Source: MKSF01 sp037190225
GTDB taxonomy: Bacteria > Bacteroidota > Bacteroidia > Chitinophagales > Chitinophagaceae
Reading direction: 5' to 3'
DNA length: 64,000 nt
Assembly: GCA_037190225.1 (NCBI GenBank)
Contig: JBBCJL010000006.1
Coordinates: 1-64,000 of the forward strand
Under the pieces are notes generated by a model. That model saw only the letters and a program-made list of their open reading frames with translations, was not told the origin of the DNA and did no database searches. This document shows, one piece after another, positions 9,107 through 18,959 of the stretch; within the stretch, counting starts at the first letter, position 1; every line of letters begins with the position of its first letter. The position numbers and the translations under genes are program-made.

Positions 9107-9227
9107 ACCGGTATTTTACACAAAGATAAGCTCCCGCAGGTCATTTATGGCTGTGTTTTGTACACAGGTAAAAAATATTTATTAAAAAAATATCGAAATG
9201 CTTATGGAAAATATATATAATTAACGT

Positions 9228-9235
9228 TATGTTTG
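9228..9235 (+). promoter_or_regulatory. Candidate -7 box upstream of the Tc toxin locus
   Basis: TATGTTTG matches the Bacteroidota -7 consensus TAnnTTTG within the 384-base AT-rich spacer before the TcA gene. I could not find a convincing -33 TTTG at the usual distance, and the site would give a leader of about 250 bases, so this is a weak call. No other structure was recognised in 9107-9490. Confidence 0.25.
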
Positions 9236-9490
9236 TAATTACTTCCTGCTATTTGTACACCTGCATCAGTAATTGCATATAATGCCTTTCAACCTGCTGG
9301 TAGCCAGTTTTAAAACCCGGCTTATTTAAAGATAAAATAATTTAATGTATTAAATATATATTTATATATTATTAATATTCATAATTTTATCATAAAAAAA
9401 GTTTCATGTATGGCAATATGTAGTATATAAGGTTCGTTTAATGTGCAGGAATAGAAAACGCATTATTCATCTTTAAAACTATTGTTGCCC

Positions 9491-12400
9491 ATGAATTTTA
9501 AGCTTGCCGGACAGGTGTATTTTGACACCACCGATACGACCACGAAAAGAGCGCTGGAAGTACAGCTGCATTCGGATACCAAAGGATGGCTGGGACAGGC
9601 CCTGACCAATTCCAAAGGAGAATTTACCATACTGACCAATGTAAAGGAGGATGATATTCATGACAGCTACCTGCCGTTGCGGCTGAAAATATTCAGGGGC
9701 AATGCGGAAGTGTACAATAAGGTGACTGATGCGGACAGTTCCGTACCGGTATCGGTATTCGTGGAAAATATAATATATGATAATGCGGTGAAGGACAACC
9801 TCCAGGAGCCGGCAGATGCCTATACGCTGCTGAAAGGTAAGGTGACCCTCGGCGCGTTCACCATCATGGCCGCTCCCAAGGCCGGGGTAAAGGTGACGGT
9901 GGTACAGGTATTGTATAAAACCGAGAAGGTGCTGCAGGAGACCTACCTGAGCCGTAACGGGTATTTTGAATTCAAGATACCGCTTAAAAATACCTCCCTG
10001 GATATTGTTTCCGAAGCAGGGGATATGGTGGGCGTATGGGACCCATGTATCAGCAACCTGAAAATACGGCTGACGGACGAGGGTTCTTCTTCCGTATTAT
10101 ACTCAGGAGATATCTTTAACCTGTCGGAAGATGTAATGGAGTCGGACATCCATCTCACAGACCCCGGCACTTTCTCTTTCTTCTACTCCGACTATGAAAC
10201 CACGCTGAATTATATCTATAGTGTGACGGGTATGAGCGAGGCGGATATAATGCAGCTGGATGTCGTGGCAGAAGCGGACAATCTCCGGTCCCTGGTCAAT
10301 TCCTCGCGTAAATACAATGGCAACATACAGGTACTGCTGGAATCAGTACGGCTTTACAATACCTATAACCTGCAAAAGCTGCAGCTGGTATATGGATTGC
10401 TCAGAACCCGGGATACTACCCTTACATCGCTGTACTTTGCCGATGAAACGGAATACCATGATGCCGTGGTGACTGCCGTTGATGGGCATGTGATAGATAA
10501 TATGGGTCCCGAGATAAGCTACGATATGCTGCTGCATATGAAGACCGCTGTAGCCACGGATGCTCCCCTGGATCGTACTCATACCCTGGTGGATTTTATC
10601 ACGCTCTTTACTGCCGGTGATACGACACTGGCATTTAACTTCCTGGACTTTGCCCTTAATGCCGTGGAAGATACTCCGGACGATATGTTCTGGACAAAGG
10701 CGGCCGATGCTTTTCCGGATCTGCCCGTAGCCGATATGCAGTATGGCTTCCAGCTCATGGCCCTGACCGGTCTGCAATATGACATTACCCAGGCGCTTTT
10801 CAACGATCCCAGTATGAAGCCGTTCCTTATGGAAATGTCTGACTGGCTGACGCTTATCAACAGCTTTGGTACGGACGATGAGCCGGCTATTTCCTCGGTA
10901 TTCCTGGAATCCTACCCGGACCTAGACCTGACAGCGCAAAAAGAGCTTTATGCGCAGCTGCTGACCAATACCTCCCGCAGTATCTTCTTCATGCAGGCCA
11001 TCAAGGCATTGCTGGAAGCCAATACCGGCGGTGTATCAGATGTCCTGCACTCCGTACCGGCGGTGCTGGATTTTCTCACGGAGAACCCCGACTATGATGT
11101 AAGGCTCACCAGCATCTGGGACTATATCAATGAGCAGCCGGAAGGTACCGCGGATATCAGTGACGACCTGAGAGATGATATTTCGGTTATCCAGAACCTT
11201 TCCAGGCTGGTGGGCGCTTTCCCGGATGTGGTGATACGACTCATCGGGGCGGGCTTCCGGTCTTCTGCAGATCTCGCCCGGGTAGAGCGGGAAGACTTTA
11301 TGGAACAATACGGTACGCTTTTTCACAACACTGAAAGCGCGGCTGTTTTCTACGACAGGGCAGTGCAGGCAAACCATATGATACAGGACATCGCGCTGCA
11401 ATACCAGCCTAGCCAGTATTACAATGTATTACAAAGCACCGACCCCGGCATGTGGAATGATGCCGGTCCGGCTATGCTCCGGGCGATCAGCGCGACTACG
11501 CCAAGAGCTTACCCGACCTATACCAGCCTTTTCGGTAGCGCTGATACCTGCAATTGCAGCGACTGTACGTCCCTGATGAGCCCGGCAGCCTACTTCAATG
11601 ACTGCCTCAGCTTCCTGCAAAAAAATATCAGGGTCGGCAGCCAGCCGGCGGCGTTCACTGAGCTGATGCGCCGCAGGGGAGACCTGCAGCATATAGAGCT
11701 GAGCTGCAAGAACTCCCATACGGTGATGCCGTATATAGACCTGGTGAACGAGCAACTGGAGCTGCTGGTGCTGAAAGAGCGGCAGCGGGGACAGCCTTCC
11801 CTGTTCGTACCGGACTCTTTCCAGACCACGCTGTCGTCCGCGGAGCTCAATGCCTACCCCGAACATACCTATAAGGATAGCAATAATGCTTACCAGACCT
11901 ATACCGACTATAAGCTGGTATATGATGACGTGCTGAACAAGGTGTATTTCCCGGTACGCTTACCGTTTTCGCTGCCCCTTGCGGAATTCCGCACCTATGC
12001 CGGGCAGAACGGCTACTCCCGCTATGAGCTTATGCAGGCATTCCGCCCTGCCGACTATGCTACGGCTCCCCAGGAACGTATCAACAGGTATAACCTGGCC
12101 AGTGAGCACATCAGGATCAGCCAGATGGAGGCGGATATCATTACCAAAAATCCCAACCCGCTGCTTACCGGTGATGTCTGGAGATATTACGGGCTCAGCA
12201 CGGCTACCAACTGGCAGAACGTCCTGTCGGAGGACCTCGGTTACCTGACCCGTACCCTGGACATTACCTATATCCGGTTCCTGGAATGTATGACCACGCA
12301 ATTCCTGAACCCGGTGATCAACACGGTGACAGGGCAGCGTAAATTTGCTATTGTCGCCAAGCCGGGCAAGCCTGCCGATACCTGTATCGTGGATGATCTT

Positions 12401-15400
12401 ATGATTGCCTGTAACGTTGCCAGCCCGCTGGTGGAGCTGGCAGCCCTGTACGACAGGCTGCACCGCATGGTACGCCTGAGCCGTGCAGGCTATGCGTCCG
12501 TTTACGAAGTGGACAAGATACTGACGGCCCTGGGCGCTTCAGACCTGGATGTAAGCAGCTATATCGCGGTCAATGATGTTAAGCGCCTGGTAGTGACAGC
12601 CGGCCTGCAGCCCGGCAGGTTTATGGGGTATTTCAGCCCGCTGAATACGACCGTATATACCGATTTCAATAATGACGCGCAGCAGGCGCTGGCAACGGAC
12701 TATGCCGGTGTGTATCTCAACAAGGCCATTATCAACCCTGTGTCAGACAATTTTATGGACCCGCAGGCGCTTATTGGCAGCTATGAAAGTAATAAAGACT
12801 ATATTATCGCAGCGAACAGCATATCCGAGCAGGACCTCTATGCCATACTGGGGCATATGTCGGTGGCGCCCTCAGCAGCTATGGAGCTGGATATGCTCAG
12901 CAGGATCACGGCGCTGGCGGATATAGCGCGGGTATCACGTATCCCGGTGATCAGCCTTATGGCGCTGATGGGTATCTGGGATACCGGTACAGTTATCAGC
13001 GGTACGGCTGTGCAGCAATTGGCTGAAGCAGCCGGCCTGATGAACCTCCTGGGGACTTTCAGGATTTCCAGGTTCAACCTGGAGGAGCTGCAATATCTCC
13101 TGCTCAACACGGATGCCGGGCTGGTATATAAGCCGCTGGATGCCGATATCCGCTTATTCTACGAAACGCTGCGGAGCAACCTGAAAAATAACCTGGCGAG
13201 CGCCGGCGGCGACCAGACCGTGCTTCGTACGCTGGTGACCCAGCTGTGGTCCGGTGCTATGGGCCTTAACTTCCAGTTTGCCGGGTGGCTGCTGGAAGAT
13301 ATCCTGTCCGTGGACAATGGCACGACCCCGCTGGCTGACAGCCTGATACTGCCTGAGTTCATTAATTCGGACAACGATATCATTCCTTCGGAATCCATAC
13401 CAGCCTACAGTTATGCTAAATTGTACGAAGCATACAGGCGGTCTTATAAAATGGCCTATATGGCCGGCAAGCTGCGCCTGGAATTTGAAGAATGGCAGCA
13501 GCTGACGGACAATGCGGCCCGCCTGGATGTCCTGGCGCTTTCCGAGCTGGATGATGCTCCGGTTCCGGGTACCGCCGATGCATGGCATCGCCTGGCGTAC
13601 CTGGAAGACTGGGTAAGGGTGAAAAACCTGCTGGCGCTCCGTAAGGAAGAATTTATCAGCCTGTTCCTGGCTGCTACCGGCAGGGATGAGGAGTCCCGGC
13701 TTAAAGATAAGAATTACCTCCTGCAGCTGCTTTCCGTACTGGCGAACTGGGATGCAGCGGCACTGGAATACCTCTTCGGAGATAATATGCAGGACGGTAT
13801 CCTGCAGTATGTCTTTGATAATACTATTCCAGCCAATAACGGGTACAGGCATGCTTCCTGGATACTCCGTGCGCAGGCTATCATCACGATGACCGGCAAG
13901 CTGGGTATGCAGCCGGCCACGGTATATCCCGGCTTATTACCGTCCATTACTATGGATAATGCCACGGCGATGCGCCTGGCAGCCAAAGCCCGTTATGATG
14001 AAGCGGAATGGACGGACAGTATCGCCCGCCCGCTGCAGAACAGCCTCCGGCAGCAGCAGCGCGATGCGCTGACCGCCTATGTGCTGGCCCGCCCGGGTAT
14101 CGTGCCTAACAACAGCATCATGCCCTGGGAGACGGAAAACGATCTCTTCGCTTTCCTGCTTATGGATGTGGAAATGGAGAGCTGTATGCAGACCTCCCGT
14201 ATCAAGCAGGCCATCAGCTCAGTGCAGCTGTTCATAGACCGGATATTGCTCCAGCTGGAATATACCGTTCCCGGCAATGTGCTGATCCCGATAGCCGAAG
14301 GTACCCGTACCCAGTGGCAGACCTGGCGTAAATGGTACCGTATCTGGGAGGCCAACCGTAAGATCTTCTTTTACCCCGAAAACTGGATAGAGCCGGAGCT
14401 GCGGGATGATAAGACGCCTATATTCAAAAAATTCGAGGACGCGCTGAAGGAAAATGAGATCAACAAGGAAAATGTAGAGGCATTCTTTAAGGATTACCTC
14501 TACAACCTCGACCAGGTAGCCCGCCTGGAGCCGGTGTCCTGCTATTATGATACAGAGGGCGGCCGGGACATTATGCACGTGTTTGCCAGGACCGGTTCGG
14601 AACCACATATCTACTTCTACCGCAAGCTGGAGAATAATGCCTGGACGCCGTGGGAAGAGATCGGCAGTGATATCAAAGGGAATATGATAGCCCCGCTCGT
14701 CTGGAACGGCAGGTTGTTTGTTTTTTGGCTGGCCGGTAATAGTAAAGGGCGTACTGAGGAAGAAATAATACAGGCGAAAAAAAGACTCAAATTTGCAACT
14801 GATACCAGCTGGATTTACTGGATGCGTACTTTCAGCGGCTATGACAGTACGAACGAAACCGCTTATAAAACCTGGCAGCTTAGACTGTATTGGATCGAAA
14901 AGACCACGGAAGGCTGGACAGGAGTCGAAGTGTCGGATGATGTTATGGAGATCGATATGGTTAAAGTCCGGATACAACCACAGCAGGTAGCTCGTATGAG
15001 GAGTGCAAGTGATGAATATGTAGCATGGCTGACGGAGAATTATGAGCTCGGCATTGATGAGGTGTTTTTTAAACGTTTGTACCTGAATATCCAGACAGAC
15101 CAGAGAAGAAATAATGTGAATGTGAACAGCCGCGTATTCAATGTCGTGTTCGCCCCGTTCGATGACGAGCAGGCTATCGGTATCAGGTCGTTCACCTGGA
15201 ATTTCAATAATAATGAAAAGCCTACGGTGATAAGAAGCGATGACAGGGACCTGTTTAACAGGTCTACGGATGTAATGATCGCCGCGAAAGGTACAAGATT
15301 TACCCGTCATAAATTCCAATCTGTCTTCAAAGTCAACAAGATGCTGCAGTCTGATTCCGACAGGTACAATATTGTGAATTATCTGGTTTATAATGCTTTT

Positions 15401-18400
15401 AGCATAGTAAACAGGGGTATCTATACGCGGAATGTATCCGACCCCATATTGAAGAACGCGCTGGGTGATTTTGAGGTCATAGCCAGGGCTGTCCGCTCGG
15501 CCAGCTTTAATTATTACTTTGATGGCCCGGTGAAGGCGACAAAGGATATCTTTTTTTACCAGGATTTCAGGAATGTGTTTTTTATAAGAAAAGAAGACGG
15601 ACGGGCGTACAAGCCTTATACCACTTCCGTCTCGACTACCCTGAAAACATCCAATCTTAAAACCATTACGCTCAGCGGGGTGCTTCAGACCTCCGGAAAG
15701 GTCTATACACGGAGCAGTGATGGTATGCTGGGCGCGCCGGTGTCCGGTACCGCGCCGCTGTCCGTACTGTCCGGAGGGGCTGCCGTACCTGCATCCAGCG
15801 GCGGATCACAAGCTTCTTATATGGTAGCTGCCGGTTCCAGTCCCTATATGGGCGCCATTCCTACCTATTATTATCGTTTTTATACTTTCTACCACCCGGA
15901 GATCAACAACTATATCAACGCGTGGCATGCAGGAGGTGTGGCCGGTGTGCTGCAGCTGAGCAACCAGCGCCAGGCGGATTATATGAACTTCGCGGGCAAT
16001 TACCAGCCTACGTCACTGGTGCACAGCGTACTGCCTAAAGATAATGTGCAGATGCTGCTGGAGGAGCCTTATGCTATCTATAACTGGGAGCTGTTCTTCC
16101 ATGTGCCCGTTACCATCGCCCAGCGGCTCAGCGAGAACCAGCAGTTTGAGGAAGCGATGCGCTGGTACCATTACATCTTTGACCCGACCAGCACCACGGA
16201 TATGGCCGGGCAGCCCACTACCTCGCCCAAACGGTACTGGAAATTCTACCCGTTCTACGAAGTGGCTTCCCAGCCCATACAGACCATGTATGACCTGGTG
16301 GTGGCCATTGCCAATAACAACGCTCAGGCGAGGGACCAGGTGCGAACCTGGGAGCAGCATCCCTTCCAGCCGCACGTGATAGCGCGGATGCGGCACATGG
16401 CCTATATGAAGAGCGTGCTGATGAAATACCTGGATAACCTGATAGCCTGGGGTGACCGGCTGTTCCGCCAGGATACGATAGAGTCCATCAATGAAGCGAC
16501 CCAGCTGTATATCCTGGCGGCCAACCTGCTGGGACGTCGCCCGAACAAGATACCATCCAGGGTGAAAAAGCAGTATGAGAGCTTTGCGAGCCTGGGCACG
16601 CTGGACAGCCTGTCCAATGCCTGGGTACAGATAGAATCTTACTTTACACCCAACGCGGCAGCGGCGGGCACCAATACACCCAATAACAATACGCCGCCGG
16701 GAGCGAACCTGACGCTGTATTTCTGCCTGCCGGAAAACCAGAAGCTGCTGTCTTACTGGGATACGGTAGCAGACCGGCTGTTCAAGATCCGGAACTGTAT
16801 GAATATTGAAGGGGAAGAAAGGACGCTTGCATTGTTCGAGCCGCCGATAGACCCGGCGCTCCTGGTACGGGCCGCTGCTATGGGTATGGATATTACTACT
16901 GTGAGGAATAACATGAATGCGGTGAAGATGCCGCACTACCGTTTCAATATCGTGGTGCAGAAAGCGAATGAGCTGGCAGCCGAGGTGAAGGCGCTGGGGC
17001 AGAGCCTCCTGTCAGCGCTGGAGAAGAAGGACGGGGAAGCCCTGGCGCTCCTGCGTTCCGGCAATGAGCTGAAGCTGCTGGATAAGGTGACCTATATCAA
17101 AGAGCTGCAGCTGCAGGAAGCCCAGGAAAACCTGGAATCCGTAAAGGTCACCCAGTCCATTACCCAGGCACGGTATGACTATTACAGCTCGCGCGAAAAG
17201 GTTTCAGAGCTGGAAAATAAAGCCTTACTGTTATCCAGGGAAGGGGCCATGCACCAGATCAGGCAGAGCGCCATACAGGCTATTTCCAGTACGCTGGCAG
17301 CTATCCCGCAATTCCATGGGCAGTTGTTTGCTTCGGTAGGTGTCAGTTTCGGGGGGCAGCACCTGCACGCCGCTTTGCAGGCACTTTCTACAGTAGAGGG
17401 TATCAGGGCTACGGCTAAAAATAACGAGGCTTCCAATACCGCTACCATGGCCTCCTATGAAAGAAGGATGGATGACTGGATGTTCCAGGCCGATACGGCC
17501 GCCAAAGAGCTGGAACAGGTGGAGCTGCAGCTGCTGATGGCGCAGATCCGTGTGAATGTGGCCCGCAGAGAGCTGTCCAACCACCTGCTGCAGCTGGAGC
17601 AGTCCCGCGAAGCGGACGCGATGATGCGGAGCAAATTTACCAACGAGCAATTGTACAACTGGATGACCTCCCAGATTTCCGCTACCTATTTCCAATGTTA
17701 CCAGCAGGCCTATGAATGGGCTAAAAAGGCGGAGCAGACGCTCTTCAGGGAGCAGCCGCTGCTGAAGGCCAAGGCCCCGGCCAACGGCTTTGTGAAGTTC
17801 GGCTACTGGGACAGCCTCCGGAAAGGTTTGCTGAGCGGGGAAAGCCTGTCGTTCGACCTGAAAAAGATGGAAACGGCCTATATGGATGAGAATGAGCGTG
17901 AGATGGAGCTGACCAAAAGCTGGTCGCTGGCGCTGTACCAGCCGGAGCAGCTGATCGCCTTGCGTACCGGGGGCAGCTGCAGCCTGAAGATAGACAGCCT
18001 GTGGCTTGACCTGGATTATCCCGGCCATTACCTGAGAAAGATCAAATCCGTTACCATTACCATTCCTTCCGTGTCAGGTCCTTATACGACCATCGCGGCG
18101 GAGCTGTGCCTGAAGAAGAACTACCTGTACAATGCAGCGGGTGCGCAGCTGCTGAGCCCCGAAGATACCGGGGAGGTCAGCCCGGTGAATGAAAGGGTGT
18201 TCACCAGCAGGGCGCAGAATGACGGCGGGGTATTTGAGCTGAATTTCCGCGATGAGCGCTACCTGCCTTTCGAATGCAGGGGACTTGAGAACAGCGAATG
18301 GGTGCTCCGCCTGATGGAAGATCCCCTGCTGCGCCAGTTCGACTACAGCGCTATCAGCGATGTGATCATACAGTTCAACTATACCGCCCGTTACAGCAGC

Positions 18401-18898
18401 GCGAAGGAAACGGCTACGGTCACCCAGCTGCGATCGCTGCTGCTGGGTACTGCAGCAGAGGATGTGCCGGTCTATTTTGCCCTGAAGCAGGACTTCAGCA
18501 ATGAATGGTTCCAGGGCTTTGACCTGGCAGGAGAAGCGCCCGGCGATGTCGGCAGGAAGTTTGTGCTGCCGCTGCAGAAAACCAGGCTGCAATTCCTGGC
18601 CCAGCAGAAAGACATTAAAATGACGAAGCTGGAGCTGTTCGGCCGTACCAAAGCGTTGAGCATCAGCAGCACTACCCGTTACCATATTATCTATAAAGGT
18701 GATGACGCGATATTGCTGTCCGACACAGTGAGCCGGTACAGCAGCACGTCCGTCAGCCAGCTGGACTTTACCGGTCCTGATGAAGTGAAGCTTTTAGAGT
18801 TTGTCCTGTACAAGACAGAGAACGGTACGCCCGTCGCGATGTCGGAACAGGAGTGGGATAACATCTATATGGTGCTGACCTACACGATGGATGCATGA
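9491..18898 (+). CDS. Tc toxin subunit A (TcA-like pore-forming translocator)
   Basis: The 3135-residue protein starts at the ATG at 9491; an upstream in-frame TTG at 9482 is less likely. TcA forms the pentameric pre-pore that binds host cells and injects the toxic tip carried by TcB-TcC. Order: two transthyretin/carboxypeptidase-regulatory-like beta modules (about 1-75 and 110-220), a long helical shell, the VRP1-type block near 655-715 (RAYPTYTSLFGSADTCNC, SPAAYFNDCLSFLQ), the neuraminidase-like region (about 1630-1750, NWIEPELRDDKTPIFKKFE), and the pore/TcB-binding part near 2190-2870. That last part includes HYIFDPTSTT, ISATYFQCYQQAYEWAKKAE and DLDYPGHYLRKIKSV. The N-terminal beta modules replace the start of the classical Photorhabdus form. 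The coding sequence is intact and GC-rich like the core genome. The TcB-TcC gene follows after 61 bases, so the pair forms one locus. Confidence 0.9.
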   Translation: MNFKLAGQVYFDTTDTTTKRALEVQLHSDTKGWLGQALTNSKGEFTILTNVKEDDIHDSYLPLRLKIFRGNAEVYNKVTDADSSVPVSVFVENIIYDNAVKDNLQEPADAYTLLKGKVTLGAFTIMAAPKAGVKVTVVQVLYKTEKVLQETYLSRNGYFEFKIPLKNTSLDIVSEAGDMVGVWDPCISNLKIRLTDEGSSSVLYSGDIFNLSEDVMESDIHLTDPGTFSFFYSDYETTLNYIYSVTGMSEADIMQLDVVAEADNLRSLVNSSRKYNGNIQVLLESVRLYNTYNLQKLQLVYGLLRTRDTTLTSLYFADETEYHDAVVTAVDGHVIDNMGPEISYDMLLHMKTAVATDAPLDRTHTLVDFITLFTAGDTTLAFNFLDFALNAVEDTPDDMFWTKAADAFPDLPVADMQYGFQLMALTGLQYDITQALFNDPSMKPFLMEMSDWLTLINSFGTDDEPAISSVFLESYPDLDLTAQKELYAQLLTNTSRSIFFMQAIKALLEANTGGVSDVLHSVPAVLDFLTENPDYDVRLTSIWDYINEQPEGTADISDDLRDDISVIQNLSRLVGAFPDVVIRLIGAGFRSSADLARVEREDFMEQYGTLFHNTESAAVFYDRAVQANHMIQDIALQYQPSQYYNVLQSTDPGMWNDAGPAMLRAISATTPRAYPTYTSLFGSADTCNCSDCTSLMSPAAYFNDCLSFLQKNIRVGSQPAAFTELMRRRGDLQHIELSCKNSHTVMPYIDLVNEQLELLVLKERQRGQPSLFVPDSFQTTLSSAELNAYPEHTYKDSNNAYQTYTDYKLVYDDVLNKVYFPVRLPFSLPLAEFRTYAGQNGYSRYELMQAFRPADYATAPQERINRYNLASEHIRISQMEADIITKNPNPLLTGDVWRYYGLSTATNWQNVLSEDLGYLTRTLDITYIRFLECMTTQFLNPVINTVTGQRKFAIVAKPGKPADTCIVDDLMIACNVASPLVELAALYDRLHRMVRLSRAGYASVYEVDKILTALGASDLDVSSYIAVNDVKRLVVTAGLQPGRFMGYFSPLNTTVYTDFNNDAQQALATDYAGVYLNKAIINPVSDNFMDPQALIGSYESNKDYIIAANSISEQDLYAILGHMSVAPSAAMELDMLSRITALADIARVSRIPVISLMALMGIWDTGTVISGTAVQQLAEAAGLMNLLGTFRISRFNLEELQYLLLNTDAGLVYKPLDADIRLFYETLRSNLKNNLASAGGDQTVLRTLVTQLWSGAMGLNFQFAGWLLEDILSVDNGTTPLADSLILPEFINSDNDIIPSESIPAYSYAKLYEAYRRSYKMAYMAGKLRLEFEEWQQLTDNAARLDVLALSELDDAPVPGTADAWHRLAYLEDWVRVKNLLALRKEEFISLFLAATGRDEESRLKDKNYLLQLLSVLANWDAAALEYLFGDNMQDGILQYVFDNTIPANNGYRHASWILRAQAIITMTGKLGMQPATVYPGLLPSITMDNATAMRLAAKARYDEAEWTDSIARPLQNSLRQQQRDALTAYVLARPGIVPNNSIMPWETENDLFAFLLMDVEMESCMQTSRIKQAISSVQLFIDRILLQLEYTVPGNVLIPIAEGTRTQWQTWRKWYRIWEANRKIFFYPENWIEPELRDDKTPIFKKFEDALKENEINKENVEAFFKDYLYNLDQVARLEPVSCYYDTEGGRDIMHVFARTGSEPHIYFYRKLENNAWTPWEEIGSDIKGNMIAPLVWNGRLFVFWLAGNSKGRTEEEIIQAKKRLKFATDTSWIYWMRTFSGYDSTNETAYKTWQLRLYWIEKTTEGWTGVEVSDDVMEIDMVKVRIQPQQVARMRSASDEYVAWLTENYELGIDEVFFKRLYLNIQTDQRRNNVNVNSRVFNVVFAPFDDEQAIGIRSFTWNFNNNEKPTVIRSDDRDLFNRSTDVMIAAKGTRFTRHKFQSVFKVNKMLQSDSDRYNIVNYLVYNAFSIVNRGIYTRNVSDPILKNALGDFEVIARAVRSASFNYYFDGPVKATKDIFFYQDFRNVFFIRKEDGRAYKPYTTSVSTTLKTSNLKTITLSGVLQTSGKVYTRSSDGMLGAPVSGTAPLSVLSGGAAVPASSGGSQASYMVAAGSSPYMGAIPTYYYRFYTFYHPEINNYINAWHAGGVAGVLQLSNQRQADYMNFAGNYQPTSLVHSVLPKDNVQMLLEEPYAIYNWELFFHVPVTIAQRLSENQQFEEAMRWYHYIFDPTSTTDMAGQPTTSPKRYWKFYPFYEVASQPIQTMYDLVVAIANNNAQARDQVRTWEQHPFQPHVIARMRHMAYMKSVLMKYLDNLIAWGDRLFRQDTIESINEATQLYILAANLLGRRPNKIPSRVKKQYESFASLGTLDSLSNAWVQIESYFTPNAAAAGTNTPNNNTPPGANLTLYFCLPENQKLLSYWDTVADRLFKIRNCMNIEGEERTLALFEPPIDPALLVRAAAMGMDITTVRNNMNAVKMPHYRFNIVVQKANELAAEVKALGQSLLSALEKKDGEALALLRSGNELKLLDKVTYIKELQLQEAQENLESVKVTQSITQARYDYYSSREKVSELENKALLLSREGAMHQIRQSAIQAISSTLAAIPQFHGQLFASVGVSFGGQHLHAALQALSTVEGIRATAKNNEASNTATMASYERRMDDWMFQADTAAKELEQVELQLLMAQIRVNVARRELSNHLLQLEQSREADAMMRSKFTNEQLYNWMTSQISATYFQCYQQAYEWAKKAEQTLFREQPLLKAKAPANGFVKFGYWDSLRKGLLSGESLSFDLKKMETAYMDENEREMELTKSWSLALYQPEQLIALRTGGSCSLKIDSLWLDLDYPGHYLRKIKSVTITIPSVSGPYTTIAAELCLKKNYLYNAAGAQLLSPEDTGEVSPVNERVFTSRAQNDGGVFELNFRDERYLPFECRGLENSEWVLRLMEDPLLRQFDYSAISDVIIQFNYTARYSSAKETATVTQLRSLLLGTAAEDVPVYFALKQDFSNEWFQGFDLAGEAPGDVGRKFVLPLQKTRLQFLAQQKDIKMTKLELFGRTKALSISSTTRYHIIYKGDDAILLSDTVSRYSSTSVSQLDFTGPDEVKLLEFVLYKTENGTPVAMSEQEWDNIYMVLTYTMDA

Positions 18899-18959
18899 CG
18901 CCGCGCAGCCGGCAACGGCCGCTTAGAACGCTCTTTCTCTGAACTTTAAAAACAAACCC